The notes under the pieces were generated by a model. It was given only the letters and a program-made list of their open reading frames with translations, did no database searches and was not told the origin of the DNA. From positions 1 to 64,000 of the forward strand of contig NZ_CADIJO010000027.1 in NCBI RefSeq assembly GCF_902859705.1: a stretch of 64,000 bases of DNA, written 5' to 3'. Positions 8,895-17,925 of the stretch are shown here, piece by piece (positions within the stretch are counted from its first letter, which is position 1; every line of letters starts with the position of its first letter). The position numbers and the translations under genes are program-made. This stretch comes from Achromobacter deleyi. GTDB taxonomy: Bacteria; Pseudomonadota; Gammaproteobacteria; Burkholderiales; Burkholderiaceae_B.

Positions 8895-11276
8895 ATGCAA
8901 CACCCCCGGTTTACTCTCGCGCCCCTGACCCTGGCGCTCTGGCTGGGCCTGGCCGGCCCCGCCGCGCACGCCCAGACCCCAGCGGGCGACGTGCGCATCC
9001 AGACCGCGCTGTCGGCCCAGCCGCTGGGCCAGTCGCTGAACGCCGTGGCGCGCCAGGCCGGCCTGGACCTGATCGTGGGCGGCGACCTGGTGCAGGGGCT
9101 GACGGCCCCCGCCGTGTCCGGCAACCTGACGGTGCGCGAGGCCTTTGACCGGGTGCTGGCGGGCAGCGGCCTGTCGGCGCGCATCGACGGCGGCGCCGTG
9201 GTGATCTCGCGCGATGCCGCCGCGCCGGTGCAGCAGATGGACCAGATCACCGTCACCGGCAGCGAAGAAACCGCCACCAGCCCCGTCTACGGCGCGGTGG
9301 CCCGGCGCACGTCCACCGGCATCAAGACCGACAGCGACCTGCTGGAAACGCCGCAATCCGTCTCGGTGGTCACGCGCGAACAGATCGAACTGCAAGGCGC
9401 CACCGGCATCGACGAATCGCTGCGCTACACCTCGGGCGTGGTGGCCGCCGCCTACGGCCAGGACCCGCGCGGCGACTGGATCCGCGTGCGCGGCTTTGCC
9501 CCCGCCAAGTACCTGGACGGCCTGCCGCTGCCCGCCGGCGCCTGGACCGCCAACACCCGCTACGAACCCTATGCGCTCGAACGCATCGAGGTCCTGAAAG
9601 GCCCGTCGTCGGTCATGTACGGCGCGCTGCCGCCCAGCGGCTTCATCAATGCCGTCAGCAAGCGCCCGCAGGCCGAGGCCGCGCGTGAACTGGGCCTGTC
9701 CTATGGCACCGACGACCGCAAGGAACTGACCGGCGACTTCACCGGCCCGCTGACCGAAGACGGCAAGGTGCTGTACCGCGTGGTGGGCCTGGCGCGCGAC
9801 AGCGGCACGCCCAGCGACTACGGCTACGACCGCCGCTACCTGCTGGCCCCATCCCTGACCTGGAACCCCACCGCCGACACCAGCCTGACCGTGCTGGCGA
9901 TGCTGCAAGGCGCGCGCTCGCGCGGCTGGGGCGGCTTCCTGCCCGCCCAGGGCACCCTGCTGCCCAACCCCAACGGCAAGATCGGCCCCAGCTTCTACGG
10001 CGGCGAACCCGGCTTTGACCGCTACGAGAAGAACACCCAGTCCATCGGCTACCTGTTCGCGCACCGCGTCAATTCGCAGCTGACCCTGCGCCAGAACGCC
10101 CGCATGAACTGGGCCGACGTGAACCACCCGTCGGTCGGCCTGCTGGGCTTTGCCCCCGGCAGCCTGACCACGCTGAACCGCTACACCTACACCCCGCGCG
10201 AAGACTCGCGCATGTTCGCCATCGACAACCAGGCCGAATACAAGCTGGACACCGGGCCGCTGTCGCACACCCTGCTGGCGGGCTTTGACTACAAGCGGTC
10301 GCGCAACGACTACGCCGTGGGCATGGGCTTTGATGCGCCCACGCTGGATGCCTTCAACCCCGTCTACGGCACCCAGCCCATCACCAAGCCCGCCGACACC
10401 CAGCACACGCTGCAAGTGCAGGAGCAGATGGGCGTGTACCTGCAGGACCAGGTTCGCTGGGGCGGCTGGGTCGGCACGTTCTCGGGCCGCCACGACTGGG
10501 TCGACACCAAGACCGACGACAAGCTGGCCAACACCCGCAGCAGCCAGCAGGACCGCAAGTGGTCCGGCCGCGCGGGCCTGAACTACCTGTTCGAATCCGG
10601 CCTGTCGCCGTACATCTCGTACGCCACCTCGTTCGAACCGGCCATCGGCCGCACCTATTCGGGCACGCCGTTCGTGCCCGTGACCGGGTCGCAGGTGGAA
10701 GCGGGCATCAAGTACCGTCCGCCCAACAGCGAATCGCTGTACACCGTGGCGGTGTTCGACCTGCGTCAGAAGAACGTGCTGGTCACCGACGTCAACGCGC
10801 CGGTGTTCGGCTACGAAATCCAGCAGGGCAAGATCCGCTCGCGCGGCGTCGAGCTCGAAGCCCGCGCCCAGGTCACCACGGGCGTCACCGTGATCGGCAG
10901 CTACACGTTCACCGATGCCAAGGTCGAGCAATCCACCGACCCGGCCACCGTCGGCAAGCAGGTCCAGTCGCAGCCGCGCCACCAGGCGGCGCTGTGGGTG
11001 GACTACCGCTTCCCGCAGGACATCGCGCCGGGCTTCGGCCTGGGCGGCGGCGTGCGTTACACGGGCAGCAGCTACGGCGATTCTGCCAACCAATGGAAGA
11101 GCGGCTCGAACACGCTGGTGGACGCGCAGGCGCACTACACCCGCGGCAACTGGCGCCTGCTGCTGACCGTGAACAACCTGTTCGACAAGGAATACATCAC
11201 GGCGTGCAACAGCATCACCTGGTGCTATTACGGCTACGGCCGGTCCGTGAACCTGACGGCGCGTTACGCCTGGTGA
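8895..11276 (+). CDS. TonB-dependent siderophore receptor with N-terminal signalling (STN) domain
   Basis: 793-aa outer-membrane receptor for a ferric siderophore of the FpvA/FoxA class. A signal peptide ends at AHAQ (about residue 26). The STN domain (about 35-105: LGQSLNAVARQAGLDLIVGG) signals to FecR. A TonB-box-like segment, MDQITVTGS, precedes the plug (about 135-260: LLETPQSVSVVTREQIE, RVRGFAPAKYLDGLP, ERIEVLKGPSSVMYG). The beta-barrel ends in the typical aromatic tail LTARYAW. The ribosome site GAGGAC precedes the ATG. The ligand cannot be told from sequence; a ferrichrome- or hydroxamate-type substrate is one possibility. Confidence 0.93.
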   Translation: MQHPRFTLAPLTLALWLGLAGPAAHAQTPAGDVRIQTALSAQPLGQSLNAVARQAGLDLIVGGDLVQGLTAPAVSGNLTVREAFDRVLAGSGLSARIDGGAVVISRDAAAPVQQMDQITVTGSEETATSPVYGAVARRTSTGIKTDSDLLETPQSVSVVTREQIELQGATGIDESLRYTSGVVAAAYGQDPRGDWIRVRGFAPAKYLDGLPLPAGAWTANTRYEPYALERIEVLKGPSSVMYGALPPSGFINAVSKRPQAEAARELGLSYGTDDRKELTGDFTGPLTEDGKVLYRVVGLARDSGTPSDYGYDRRYLLAPSLTWNPTADTSLTVLAMLQGARSRGWGGFLPAQGTLLPNPNGKIGPSFYGGEPGFDRYEKNTQSIGYLFAHRVNSQLTLRQNARMNWADVNHPSVGLLGFAPGSLTTLNRYTYTPREDSRMFAIDNQAEYKLDTGPLSHTLLAGFDYKRSRNDYAVGMGFDAPTLDAFNPVYGTQPITKPADTQHTLQVQEQMGVYLQDQVRWGGWVGTFSGRHDWVDTKTDDKLANTRSSQQDRKWSGRAGLNYLFESGLSPYISYATSFEPAIGRTYSGTPFVPVTGSQVEAGIKYRPPNSESLYTVAVFDLRQKNVLVTDVNAPVFGYEIQQGKIRSRGVELEARAQVTTGVTVIGSYTFTDAKVEQSTDPATVGKQVQSQPRHQAALWVDYRFPQDIAPGFGLGGGVRYTGSSYGDSANQWKSGSNTLVDAQAHYTRGNWRLLLTVNNLFDKEYITACNSITWCYYGYGRSVNLTARYAW

Positions 11277-11294
11277 TTCGGGTATAGGTATAGT

Positions 11295-11318
11295 GGGTGT
11301 CCAGATCACCGGACACCC
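11295..11318 (+). promoter_or_regulatory. Hairpin directly before the TPR gene start
   Basis: GGGTGTCC (11295-11302) and GGACACCC (11311-11318) form a perfect 8-bp stem with an 8-base loop. It ends two bases before the ATG at 11321 and covers the region where the ribosome site should be. No U-tract follows, so a translation-limiting structure is more likely than a terminator for the receptor gene. Confidence 0.5.
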
Positions 11319-11320
11319 GC

Positions 11321-13150
11321 ATGAGCCCCCAAGACACCCCCGACGCCGACGATACTTCCAACCTGATCCGCGCCTACGACGCCTACGGCCGCGAAATCTT
11401 CGTGACCCGCGAGCAATGGCGCGACAACGTGCTGGCCGGCGCCATCGAACGCCACTGGGACGATGCCGATTCGCTGGCCAGCCTGATCATCCAGTCGCTG
11501 GGCGATGGCTTCGTCGACGAGATGCTCAAGCCGGCCGAACGCCTGGTCGCCCTGGAACCCGCCGCCGAGCGCGCCGCGGTGCTCCTGGCCATCGTCTACA
11601 TGAAGACCGGCCGGCTGGACGACAGCGAACGCGTGCTGCGGGCCTACATGCAGCAGCACGGCGAAACCGGCGTCACGTTGACCAACCTGGCCAAGATCCA
11701 CGACGAACGCGGCGACGAGGCCCTTGCCCGCGACACCCTGTGGCGCGCGCTGGAACGGGACCCCAACCAGGAAAACGGCCTGGGCTGGTACGAGGCCATC
11801 CACCGCGAATACGGCGGCGACGTGGCCGGCGTGACCGCCATGCGCAAGGTCGCGGCGCTGCCCGGCAGCTGGCGCGCGCAGCTGTGGCTGGCGCACGCCG
11901 AACTGGGCGCGCACAACCTGGCCGGCGCGCTGGCGCTGTACCGCGAAGCCCTGGCCCGCGCCGGCACGCCCACGCCCGCCGGCCTGCTGATGCAGCTCAG
12001 CGCCGACCTGGGCAACGCCGGCGCCATCGAACCCATCCTGCAACTGGCCGGACCGCGCTTTGACGCGGCGGCGCATGGCGTCATGGTCGGCAACAACCTG
12101 ATCCGCGCCCACGCCGAACTGGGCCAGTACGACGACGCCCGCCGCATTCTCGACCAGCTCTACGCGCAGCAGCGTCCCGACTGGCAGGAAAACCTGGCGT
12201 ACTGGGACACCGAACTGGCCCGCGCCGCGCTGGGCGATGGCAGCGTGCCCGAATCCACCGAAATGCGCTTTGCCATGCTGCTGGGCCGCGGCCCGGTGTG
12301 GCTCGCGCCTGAATCGCCCGCCGCCGCGCTGTTCGACCCGATTGCGCCGAATCGTCCGCTGGTGTCATTCCTGGGCGGCTCGGCCGAAGTCGACGCCGCG
12401 CCCGACCACGCCGAACGCCAGCTGGCCGACGCCACCGGCCGCCTGAGCCGCGCGCTGCCGCTGTACTTCAACGAGCAATTGGCGCTGCGCTGCGGCCTGC
12501 GCACGCAGACGCTGGTGCCGTGGCTGACCGAACCCGAACCGGGCTTCGTGCTCAGCGGCGTGGCCTGGGACGACGCCGATGCCATCCGCTACGCCCAGCA
12601 ATGCGAGGCCCAGAGCGACTTCGTGGTGATCTCGCACCTCGTCACCACCACCGAGCCCTGGCAGGCCCAGGTGCGCGTGCTGCGCACGGATGACGAGGAA
12701 TGCGTCGGCACCTTGAACGCCCATTTCCCCATGGCCGACCCCACGGCCGCCCTTCAGCGCCTGACCGAAGACTTGGTGGCGCTGGTGGCCCGCGCCACGG
12801 CGCAGACTCCCAGCAATGCGCCCCGCAACTACACGGTGCCCGACGGCGCGGCGTTCCCGCGCTACCTGCTGCGGCTGGAGCAACTGCTGGCCGTGCGCTG
12901 CAATGGCGCCGACGACAAGCGCCCCGGCCACCTGAACGGCGAACGCGAGATCATCGACGGCAATCTGCGCCAATGCCTGGACTTTCCGCACAGCGTCAAT
13001 GCCCGGCTGCTGCTGGCGCAGACCGTGCGCGCCATGAAGCAGATCCGGCCCGACGTGGTCAAGGAATTCAAGGACAAGATCGCCCTGTTGCAGCGTGAGC
13101 AGCCGCTGGCGCCCGAGGCGCAAGCGGCGGTGCAGGCCTTGCTGGACTGA
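11321..13150 (+). CDS. TPR-repeat protein of unknown function
   Basis: 609-aa soluble protein without a signal peptide. It begins MSPQDTPDADDTSNLIRAYD, and residues about 65-290 are tetratricopeptide-like helix pairs (for example LLAIVYMKTGRLDDSERVL and NLIRAHAELGQYDDARRIL). The C-terminal half contains a domain I do not recognise, with the segment CGLRTQTLVPWLTEPEPGFV and a conserved-looking last 100 residues. An in-frame GTG at 11297 would add eight residues but falls within the hairpin. It converges with the acyl-CoA dehydrogenase gene with only four bases between stops. No function is assigned. Confidence 0.7.
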   Translation: MSPQDTPDADDTSNLIRAYDAYGREIFVTREQWRDNVLAGAIERHWDDADSLASLIIQSLGDGFVDEMLKPAERLVALEPAAERAAVLLAIVYMKTGRLDDSERVLRAYMQQHGETGVTLTNLAKIHDERGDEALARDTLWRALERDPNQENGLGWYEAIHREYGGDVAGVTAMRKVAALPGSWRAQLWLAHAELGAHNLAGALALYREALARAGTPTPAGLLMQLSADLGNAGAIEPILQLAGPRFDAAAHGVMVGNNLIRAHAELGQYDDARRILDQLYAQQRPDWQENLAYWDTELARAALGDGSVPESTEMRFAMLLGRGPVWLAPESPAAALFDPIAPNRPLVSFLGGSAEVDAAPDHAERQLADATGRLSRALPLYFNEQLALRCGLRTQTLVPWLTEPEPGFVLSGVAWDDADAIRYAQQCEAQSDFVVISHLVTTTEPWQAQVRVLRTDDEECVGTLNAHFPMADPTAALQRLTEDLVALVARATAQTPSNAPRNYTVPDGAAFPRYLLRLEQLLAVRCNGADDKRPGHLNGEREIIDGNLRQCLDFPHSVNARLLLAQTVRAMKQIRPDVVKEFKDKIALLQREQPLAPEAQAAVQALLD

Positions 13151-13154
13151 CCCT

Positions 13155-14282
13155 TTACAGGGCCCGCGCGATCACCAGGCGCTGGATGTCGCTGGTGCCC
13201 TCATAGATCTGGCACACCCGCACATCACGGTAGATGCGTTCCACCGGAAAGTCGGCCAGGTAGCCATAGCCGCCCAGCGTCTGGATCGCGGCCGAACACA
13301 CCTTTTCGGCCATTTCCGACGCAAACAGCTTGGCCATCGACGCTTCGGTCAGCGCCGGCCTGCCGGCCTCGCGCAGCGCCGCGGCGTGCAGCACCATCTG
13401 GCGGGCCGCGTGAATCTGGGTGGCCATGTCGGCCAGGCGGAACGACACCGCCTGGTGTTCCATGATGGGCTTGCCGAACGCCTGGCGATCGCGGGCGTAG
13501 TCCCGCGCGCATTCGAACGCCGCGCGCGCCATGCCTACCGATTGCGAGGCGATGCCGATACGGCCGCCTTCCAGGTTCGACAGCGCGATCTTGTAGCCCT
13601 CGCCCTCTTCGCCCAGGCGCCACGCGGCCGGAATGCGCATGTCTTCAAACGCAATCTGGCAGGTATCCGACAGATGCTGGCCCAGCTTGTCTTCCACCCG
13701 CACCACCTGGTAGCCCGGCGTATCGGTGGGCACGATGAACGCCGAAATGCCGCGCTTGCCGGCCTGCGGGTCGGTCACGGCGAACACGATCACGGTCTGG
13801 CCCGTGCGGCCCGAGGTGATGAATTGCTTGGCGCCGTTGATGACGTAATGATCGCCGTCGCGCACCGCTCGCGTGCGCAGGCTGCTGGCGTCCGACCCGG
13901 CCTGCGGCTCGGTCAGGGCAAAGCCACCGATGTGCTGGCCGGTGGCCAGGGGCCGCAGGAACTGGTCTTTCTGCGCGTCGGTGCCGTACTTCAGGATCGG
14001 CATGCAGGCCACCGAATTGTGCACGCTCATGATGGTGGAGCAGGCGCCGTTGCCGGCCGCGATTTCTTCCAGCGCCACCGCGTACGACAGGTAGCCGCTG
14101 GCGTTGCCGTCCCATTCCTCGGGCACCAGTATGCCGAAAAAGCCCAGCTGGGCCATCTCGGCAATGGCGTCAGCCGGATAGTGGTGGTCGCGATCCCAGC
14201 GTTCGGACTGGGGCGCCAGGCGTTCCTGGGCGAAACGGCGCGCCATGTCCTGGACGCTGAGCTGTTCTTCGGTCAATAGCAT
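13155..14282 (-). CDS. Acyl-CoA dehydrogenase (short/branched-chain type)
   Basis: FAD enzyme that oxidises acyl-CoA to the trans-2-enoyl-CoA; 375 aa, the usual length. Family motifs in order: [18 protein letters not shown] (flavin site), [30 protein letters not shown], and the C-terminal [14 protein letters not shown] whose Glu is the expected catalytic base of the short-chain group. The start ATG at 14282 has AGGAGA upstream on its strand; longer in-frame readings add only low-complexity residues. Substrate length is not determined. Confidence 0.92.
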   Translation of the reverse strand: MLLTEEQLSVQDMARRFAQERLAPQSERWDRDHHYPADAIAEMAQLGFFGILVPEEWDGNASGYLSYAVALEEIAAGNGACSTIMSVHNSVACMPILKYGTDAQKDQFLRPLATGQHIGGFALTEPQAGSDASSLRTRAVRDGDHYVINGAKQFITSGRTGQTVIVFAVTDPQAGKRGISAFIVPTDTPGYQVVRVEDKLGQHLSDTCQIAFEDMRIPAAWRLGEEGEGYKIALSNLEGGRIGIASQSVGMARAAFECARDYARDRQAFGKPIMEHQAVSFRLADMATQIHAARQMVLHAAALREAGRPALTEASMAKLFASEMAEKVCSAAIQTLGGYGYLADFPVERIYRDVRVCQIYEGTSDIQRLVIARAL

Positions 14283-14457
14283 TTGGGGTGTCTCCTGTGC
14301 GGGCAGTTCCGGGCTGGCGCGGATGAGCACCGCCCGTGTTTTCTTGCGCGGGCCGGCCGCCCGGGATGCGGGCGCGGCTCGATTGCGAGAATACACCGGC
14401 GGCGGCTATCTGCGCCCGCTGCTACCCCCCTTTCAGACGGTCCGCCCCTCGCCCCTG

Positions 14458-15369
14458 CTAGCCCGCCGGATCGTCCAGGATGCTGCTGACGAAATCGATG
14501 AAAGCCCGCACCTTGGCCGCCGGCAAATGGCGCGACGGATACAGCGCGTACAGCGCATAGCGGTCGCCGATGTAGTCGGGCAGCAGCTCGACCAGCTTGC
14601 CCTGGCGAATCAGGTCCTGAACGCCACTGGCCTTGAAACGGGCGATGCCCGCGCCGCCCAGGCAGGCGCCCAGCATCGTCCAGCCGTCGGTCAGGTGCAG
14701 CGGCCCCGACGTTTCCACGCGCGTGGTCCGGCCTTTCTTGCGGTAGTTCCATTCCAGCAGTTGGCCGGTCATGGTGCTGCGCATCTGGATGCAGGCGTGG
14801 CGCGCCAGGTCGGCCGGCGTCGCGGGCACGCCATGCTTGCGCAAGTACGACGGCGCCGCCACCGTCACCGAACGCGTATCGAGCAACTTGCGGGACACCA
14901 GCGATGACGACGGCGGTTCGCCGAAGCGCACCGCGATGTCGAAACCGTCGGACACCAGGTCGCCCAGTTGTTCGCGCGTGGCCAGGTCCAGCGTCAGGTC
15001 CGGGTGGCGTTCCAGGAAGCGCGCCAGGTGCGGCGCCAGGATCAGGCGGGCAAAGAACGCGTCTACATTGACGCGCAAGCGCCCCTTGACCGCCGCCGAC
15101 GCACCGCCGGCGGTGGCGATGGCCTCGCCGATGCCCGCCACCAGCGGATTGATCTGTTCGTACAGCCGGCGGCCCTCGTCCGTCAGCGCGACGGCCCGGG
15201 TGGTGCGATCCAGCAGGCGCACGCCCACGCCGGCCTCCAGCCGCCCCACCGCCCGGCTGACCCCGGACGCGGTGATGCCCAGCGCCTCGGCGGCGCGCGC
15301 AAAGCTGCCGCTTTCCACCACGGCGGTCAGCACGCCGATGTTTGCCAATACCCGGCCATCCAGCGCCAT
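14458..15369 (-). CDS. LysR family transcriptional regulator
   Basis: 303-aa regulator of the CrgA/AaeR-like branch. The N-terminal winged helix-turn-helix reads LTAVVESGSFARAAEALGIT with ASGVSRAVGRLEAGVGVRLL; the effector domain includes GRLRVNVDAFFARLILAPHL and GDLVSDGFDIAVRFGEPP. It is divergent from the NmrA-type gene, with a dyad between them, so that gene is the likely target. Confidence 0.92.
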   Translation of the reverse strand: MALDGRVLANIGVLTAVVESGSFARAAEALGITASGVSRAVGRLEAGVGVRLLDRTTRAVALTDEGRRLYEQINPLVAGIGEAIATAGGASAAVKGRLRVNVDAFFARLILAPHLARFLERHPDLTLDLATREQLGDLVSDGFDIAVRFGEPPSSSLVSRKLLDTRSVTVAAPSYLRKHGVPATPADLARHACIQMRSTMTGQLLEWNYRKKGRTTRVETSGPLHLTDGWTMLGACLGGAGIARFKASGVQDLIRQGKLVELLPDYIGDRYALYALYPSRHLPAAKVRAFIDFVSSILDDPAG

Positions 15370-15389
15370 GTTCGAGACTCCTGATCTGA

Positions 15390-15408
15390 AGTCATGAATG
15401 TTATGACT
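15390..15408. promoter_or_regulatory. LysR-type dyad between the divergent LysR and NmrA genes
   Basis: AGTCAT-N7-ATGACT, a perfect 6-bp interrupted palindrome containing a T-N11-A core, as expected for LysR-type binding sites. It is 21 bases from the LysR start and 89 bases from the divergent gene. Confidence 0.6.
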
Positions 15409-15496
15409 GAATTGCCATTCTCTCAACAAAGGCCGAGCACTACGATTTGCTCCGGCGTGATCGATCCGCATCGCGCCAGTGTCTGGAGAACCTCTC

Positions 15497-16357
15497 ATGT
15501 ATGCCATTACCGGAATCAGCGGCAAGGTCGGCGGCGCGGTCGCCGAGACCCTGCTGCAAGCAGGCCTGCCCGTGCGCGCCGTGCTGCGCAACCCTGCCAA
15601 CGCCGCAGCCTGGGCTGCCCGCGGCTGCGACATCGCCATCGCCGACATGACCGACGCGGCGGCGTTGGCCCGCGCCTTCGAAAACGTGGACGGCGCGTTC
15701 ATCCTGCCGCCGCCCCAATTCGACCCCGCGCCCGGCTTTCCCGAAGCGCGCGCCGCCATCGACGCGGTGGCCTCGGCCATCGCGCTGGGGCAGCCGCGCC
15801 AGGTCGTGTGCCTGTCGACCATCGGCGCGCAATCGACGCAGCAGAACCTGCTGACGCAGCGCACACTGATGGAACAGGCGCTGCGGCGCCTGCCCGTGCC
15901 CATGACCTTTCTGCGGCCGGGCTGGTTCATGGAGAACTTCGCGTGGGACGTGGCGTCGGCGCGCGATGACGGCCTGATCGCATCCTTCCTGCAACCGCTG
16001 GACCGCGCCATTCCGATGGTGGCAACCGCCGACGTCGGCCGCATCGCCGCGCAGTTGCTGCAAGACACCTGGACGGGCCTGCGCGTGGTCGAGCTGGAAG
16101 GCCCGCAGCGCATCAGCCCGAACGATGCCGGCCGCGCCTTTGCCGACGCACTGGGCACGCCCGTGTCGGTGCAGGCCGTGCCGCGTGAAACCTGGGGCGC
16201 TCTGTTCACCGCCCAGGGCATGAAAGAGCCGATGCCGCGCATTCAGATGCTCGATGGCTTCAACGAAGGCTGGATCGACTTCGAAGGCCCGCGCGACAGC
16301 ATCTTGAAGGGCCAGGTGACGCTGGCCGATGTGGTGCGGGGGTTGATCGCGCTCTAG
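15497..16357 (+). CDS. NmrA/NAD(P)H-binding Rossmann-fold oxidoreductase
   Basis: 286-aa atypical short-chain dehydrogenase of the NmrA/QOR2 type. The dinucleotide-binding start is MYAITGISGKVGGAVAETLL with ITGISGKVG at residues 4-12. Later parts include VVCLSTIGAQST and MTFLRPGWFMENFAWD, which are typical of SDR-a5/NmrA proteins. A GGAGA ribosome site lies 8 bases before the ATG. It is probably controlled by the divergent LysR protein. It could be a quinone oxidoreductase or a redox sensor. Its stop overlaps the stop of the convergent Rrf2 gene. Confidence 0.85.
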   Translation: MYAITGISGKVGGAVAETLLQAGLPVRAVLRNPANAAAWAARGCDIAIADMTDAAALARAFENVDGAFILPPPQFDPAPGFPEARAAIDAVASAIALGQPRQVVCLSTIGAQSTQQNLLTQRTLMEQALRRLPVPMTFLRPGWFMENFAWDVASARDDGLIASFLQPLDRAIPMVATADVGRIAAQLLQDTWTGLRVVELEGPQRISPNDAGRAFADALGTPVSVQAVPRETWGALFTAQGMKEPMPRIQMLDGFNEGWIDFEGPRDSILKGQVTLADVVRGLIAL

Positions 16358-16839
16358 CCGCAGTGCTGCTTGCCGTCCGGGTGATGGCCGGGCGGACGCC
16401 GGTCGCATTCCGGGTGCTGTTTCAGGCGTTCCTGGAAGTCGCGCGCCAGCTGGTCGATGCTGATCGTCGCAAAACGTTCGAGGAGCAGGCGGCGCGATTC
16501 GACCAGCGCGCCTTCCAGCCCGGCGTTCACCGCCTGTTCGACCAGGCATTCGGGTTCGCTGTCGGCCAGCCCCAGCGCGAAGATGGGCGGCTCGCCCAGC
16601 GCCTGGTAGACATCCAGCAGCGTCAGGTCGGCCAGCTTGCGCGTCAGCACCCAGCCGCCGCCATGGCCTTTTTCGGATTGCACGTAGCCATGCTCGCGCA
16701 GGCCGGACATCATCCGGCGCACCACCACGGGGTTGGTATTGAGCATCTTGCCGATGGTCTCGGAGGTCAGCGGCGCATCGTGCTCGGCCATGTGGATCAG
16801 CACGTGCAGCATGCGTGACAGGCGGTTGTCGCTGCGCAT
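16354..16839 (-). CDS. Rrf2 family transcriptional regulator
   Basis: 161-aa winged-helix regulator: MRSDNRLSRMLHVLIHMAEH, helix-turn-helix TIGKMLNTNPVVVRRMMSGL, wing KGHGGGWVLTRKLADLTLL. Cysteines occur singly (PECLVE near residue 98, PECDRR and the C-terminal KQHCG), not in the spacing of iron-sulphur Rrf2 proteins such as IscR or NsrR, so a cluster is unlikely. It is divergent from a flavin oxidoreductase gene, a common pairing in which the Rrf2 protein represses the oxidoreductase. The ATG at 16839 was chosen because the MRSDNRLSRML opening fits homologues. Confidence 0.88.
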   Translation of the reverse strand: MRSDNRLSRMLHVLIHMAEHDAPLTSETIGKMLNTNPVVVRRMMSGLREHGYVQSEKGHGGGWVLTRKLADLTLLDVYQALGEPPIFALGLADSEPECLVEQAVNAGLEGALVESRRLLLERFATISIDQLARDFQERLKQHPECDRRPPGHHPDGKQHCG

Positions 16840-16875
16840 CGGGGAAGGTTCCTGGGTCTTTGATCGAAACATTAT

Positions 16876-16915
16876 AAGTTGCGTGAAAAGCAAAGTCCGC
16901 CGTATCATGCAACTT
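16876..16915. promoter_or_regulatory. Inverted repeat between Rrf2 and oxidoreductase genes
   Basis: AAGTTGC (16876-16882) and GCAACTT (16909-16915) are perfect 7-bp inverted copies separated by 26 bases in an A/T-rich divergent promoter region. They are candidate half-sites for the adjacent Rrf2 regulator. Confidence 0.45.
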
Positions 16916-16934
16916 TTAAAGTATCGAGAAAGCC

Positions 16935-17870
16935 ATGCAACTGGAAATCCAACCCCCGCGCTACGACGCCGTCATCGTCGGCGGCAGCTTCGCCGGCCTG
17001 TCCGCCGCCATGCAACTGGCCCGCGCCCGCCGCCGCATCGCGCTGGTGGACGCCGGCCTGCCGCGCAACCGCTACGCCGCGCATTCGCATGGTTTCCTGG
17101 GCCTGGACGGCAAATCGCCCGCCGAGATCGTGCGCATCGGCCGCCACCAACTGGCCGCCTATGGCACCGTGGATTTCGTCGATGGCACCGCCACCCTTGC
17201 CGAGGAATCGGCCGGGCGCTTCCTGGTCACGATGGACGACGGCCGCGTGCTGCACGCGTCCCGCCTGGTCCTGGCGACCGGCATGCGAGACGAACTGCCG
17301 GCCCTGCCCGGCCTGCAGGAACGCTGGGGCCAGACGGTGCTGCACTGCCCCTACTGCCATGGCTACGAAGTGGCTGACCGCCCGCTGGGCGTGCTGGCGG
17401 CGCATCCGCTGTCGGCTCACCAGGCCGCGCTGCTGCCCGACTGGGGTCCCACCACGTATTTCACGCAAGGGGAATTCGAACCCGACGCCGAACAGGCCGC
17501 TCTGCTGGCGGCGCGCGGCGTGCGTATCGAACGCACGCCTGTGGTGGGCCTGCTGGGCCAGGCGCCGCACATCGACGCGGTGCAGCTGGCCGATGGCCGC
17601 CGCCTGTTGATCAATGCGATTTTCGTGGCCGCGCGCGTCCACATGGCCAGTCCGCTGGCCATGCAGCTGGGCTGCGCCTTCGATGAAGGACCAATGGGGC
17701 CTTACCTGCGGGTCGATGACTTCAAGCAGACCACGGTGCCGGGCGTGTTCGCGGCGGGCGACGCCACCTTGCCGATGGCCAATGCCACGCTTGCCAGCGC
17801 ATCGGGCGTCATGGCGGGCGGCGGCGTGCACAATTCGCTGGTGCGCGCCGCGCTGCGCAGCCTGGGCTGA
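16935..17870 (+). CDS. Thioredoxin-reductase-like FAD oxidoreductase
   Basis: 311-aa flavoprotein with FAD-binding GGSFAGLSAAMQLA (residues 16-29), a redox disulphide CPYC at 138-141 within CPYCHGYE, and the C-terminal FAD motif GVFAAGDAT. The second nucleotide-binding domain reads PLGVLAAHPLSAHQAALLPD and lacks the usual GGGxSA motif for NADPH, as in TrxR-like disulphide oxidoreductases that do not use NADPH directly. It is divergent from and probably regulated by the Rrf2 protein. The physiological partner is unknown. Confidence 0.85.
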   Translation: MQLEIQPPRYDAVIVGGSFAGLSAAMQLARARRRIALVDAGLPRNRYAAHSHGFLGLDGKSPAEIVRIGRHQLAAYGTVDFVDGTATLAEESAGRFLVTMDDGRVLHASRLVLATGMRDELPALPGLQERWGQTVLHCPYCHGYEVADRPLGVLAAHPLSAHQAALLPDWGPTTYFTQGEFEPDAEQAALLAARGVRIERTPVVGLLGQAPHIDAVQLADGRRLLINAIFVAARVHMASPLAMQLGCAFDEGPMGPYLRVDDFKQTTVPGVFAAGDATLPMANATLASASGVMAGGGVHNSLVRAALRSLG

Positions 17871-17925
17871 CCAGGGCGCTATTCGAAACTGGGCGGGCCG
17901 TCGCTCCGGGGCGCCCAGCGCCCGC

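Noticed and set aside
8850-11309. An 819-codon open frame on the minus strand across the siderophore receptor
   Set aside because: It is antisense to a receptor with full family motifs. The translation is Val/Gly/Arg/His-rich with no recognisable domain, typical of antisense frames in GC-rich DNA.
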